In this document: one piece after another, positions 63,385 through 64,000 of the stretch
How the letters are laid out: each line of letters opens with the position of its first letter
Position numbering within the stretch: the first letter of the stretch is position 1
NCBI GenBank assembly: GCA_037127315.1
Contig: JBBBDQ010000192.1
Span: 5,019,501 to 5,083,500, forward strand
Length of the DNA: 64,000 nucleotides
Reading direction: 5' to 3'
Source of the DNA: Ascarosepion bandense
Lineage: Eukaryota > Mollusca > Cephalopoda > Sepiida > Sepiidae
Program-made: the position numbers and the translations under genes
Notes under the pieces: generated by a model
What the model saw: the letters and a program-made list of their open reading frames with translations, nothing else
Databases searched by the model: none
Told to the model about the DNA's origin: nothing

Positions 63385-64000
63385 ATGAATTCCTTTCTAA
63401 AATTCAGGAGTAGGTACTGGCTTGGGTACTTTAATATTAGAATCTTTTCTTGCAAACACAGATCGCACCTATCACGAAAATTCCTCGGAATTCGGGCTGA
63501 ACATATCAGTCTAGCTAATTACAGGGTCCAGTCCTTCCTCCTTCCATTTTCCAGAATCTCCATGAAAGAGTTGTCTGGTATTTTTGACCTGGGTTTGAAA
63601 AAGAATACCTGTGATTGTAATATCTCTGCTTAAAAGGTCCTGGACATACCAATATAGGTCCGGTAATTATTCTTGTTGAATGGTGAAATGTGAGCTTCAT
63701 AAATTACCTGTGTGGATTTACATTTGCCCTTCACCGGGCAGGCATCCATGGAGCTACAATTGCATTTATTTAAAATTTCAAACTCAGAGTTTGTATAACA
63801 TAAATTCTTTAGAATTTGCCTATTATGAGAATTTATAATATTGTCTATATTTGAGGTACAAGAGTAGCTGATTTTTAGAGTTTTCCTATTAAAAATTTTC
63901 CATAGAGGATTATTGTTATTAAAATGTTTGTCATCTAATTTGAGAAAATATTTAACAATATTGATATTTGTTAGTTTACAGTATGGAGATTTAAACCAAA
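63385..64000 (-). mobile_element. Penelope-like GIY-YIG retroelement fragment, running off the right edge
   Basis: The minus-strand frame is open from the window edge (about 63998) to a TAA at 63632-63630: VKYFLKLDDKHFNNNN, LWKIFNRKTLKISYSC, NKCNCSSMDACPVKGKC, VIYEAHISPFNKNN, YRTYIGMSRTF. The VIY...YIG pair is the GIY-YIG nuclease, preceded by a Cys cluster. After one frame change it continues KQRYYNHRYSFSN, then FRDRCDLCLQEK. At least 120 codons remain open, so it is less decayed than most relics here. Confidence 0.8.

Noticed and set aside
1..64000. CRISPR arrays, bacterial operons, rRNA or functional tRNA genes
   Set aside because: None found; tRNA-like boxes occur only within SINE-type repeats, and the DNA is clearly eukaryotic.

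Overview
The window is animal nuclear DNA: strongly A/T-rich, with intron-split coding sequence, GT/AG splice sites, many (AT)n/(CA)n/(GA)n microsatellites and a dense layer of decayed transposons. The mix of Tc1/mariner, Penelope-like, LINE, tRNA-derived SINE and Gypsy sequences, together with a vertebrate-like citron protein, suggests a lophotrochozoan, most likely a mollusc and plausibly a cephalopod. That taxonomic call is an inference.

The one host gene I can support is on the minus strand: the C-terminal part of citron Rho-interacting kinase (CIT; 'sticky' in Drosophila). I placed 17 exons from 61866 down to the stop codon at 11225-11223. Every junction has AG acceptor/GT donor dinucleotides and matching phases. 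The exons total 2649 nt, exactly 883 codons including the stop, so 882 residues. In protein order they encode the end of the coiled coil (61866-52345), a Ser/Thr/Pro-rich linker and the C1 zinc finger (44137-42468), a PH domain (42468-31569), a linker and the CNH domain (29815-23693), and a Ser-rich tail (11427-11223). The kinase domain and most of the coiled coil lie beyond the right edge. A possible alternative last exon at 48381-48347 would end the protein after the coiled coil.

Layout: 1-11222 is downstream flank with mariner and Tc1 relics, a piggyBac-type MITE and microsatellites. 11428-23692 is the 12.3 kb last intron, holding Penelope-like and mariner relics and a fold-back element. 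23693-31668 is a compact cluster of nine CNH and PH-end exons. 31669-40555 is a long intron with LINE 3' ends and an inverted-repeat composite. 40556-44137 carries the PH and C1 exons. 44138-52344 is a long intron with another LINE copy and the candidate alternative exon. 52345-54264 carries coiled-coil exons. 54501-61257 is a nearly complete Ty3/Gypsy retrotransposon inserted antisense in an intron; its LTRs differ at 8 of 473 positions. 61762-61866 is the most upstream visible exon. A Penelope-like GIY-YIG fragment runs off the right edge.

The repeats add no host function that I can see. Several inverted repeats (41822-41910, 18683-18932, 36000-37500, 33538-33580, 35465-35512) lie in CIT introns, so they would be transcribed and could form double-stranded RNA.
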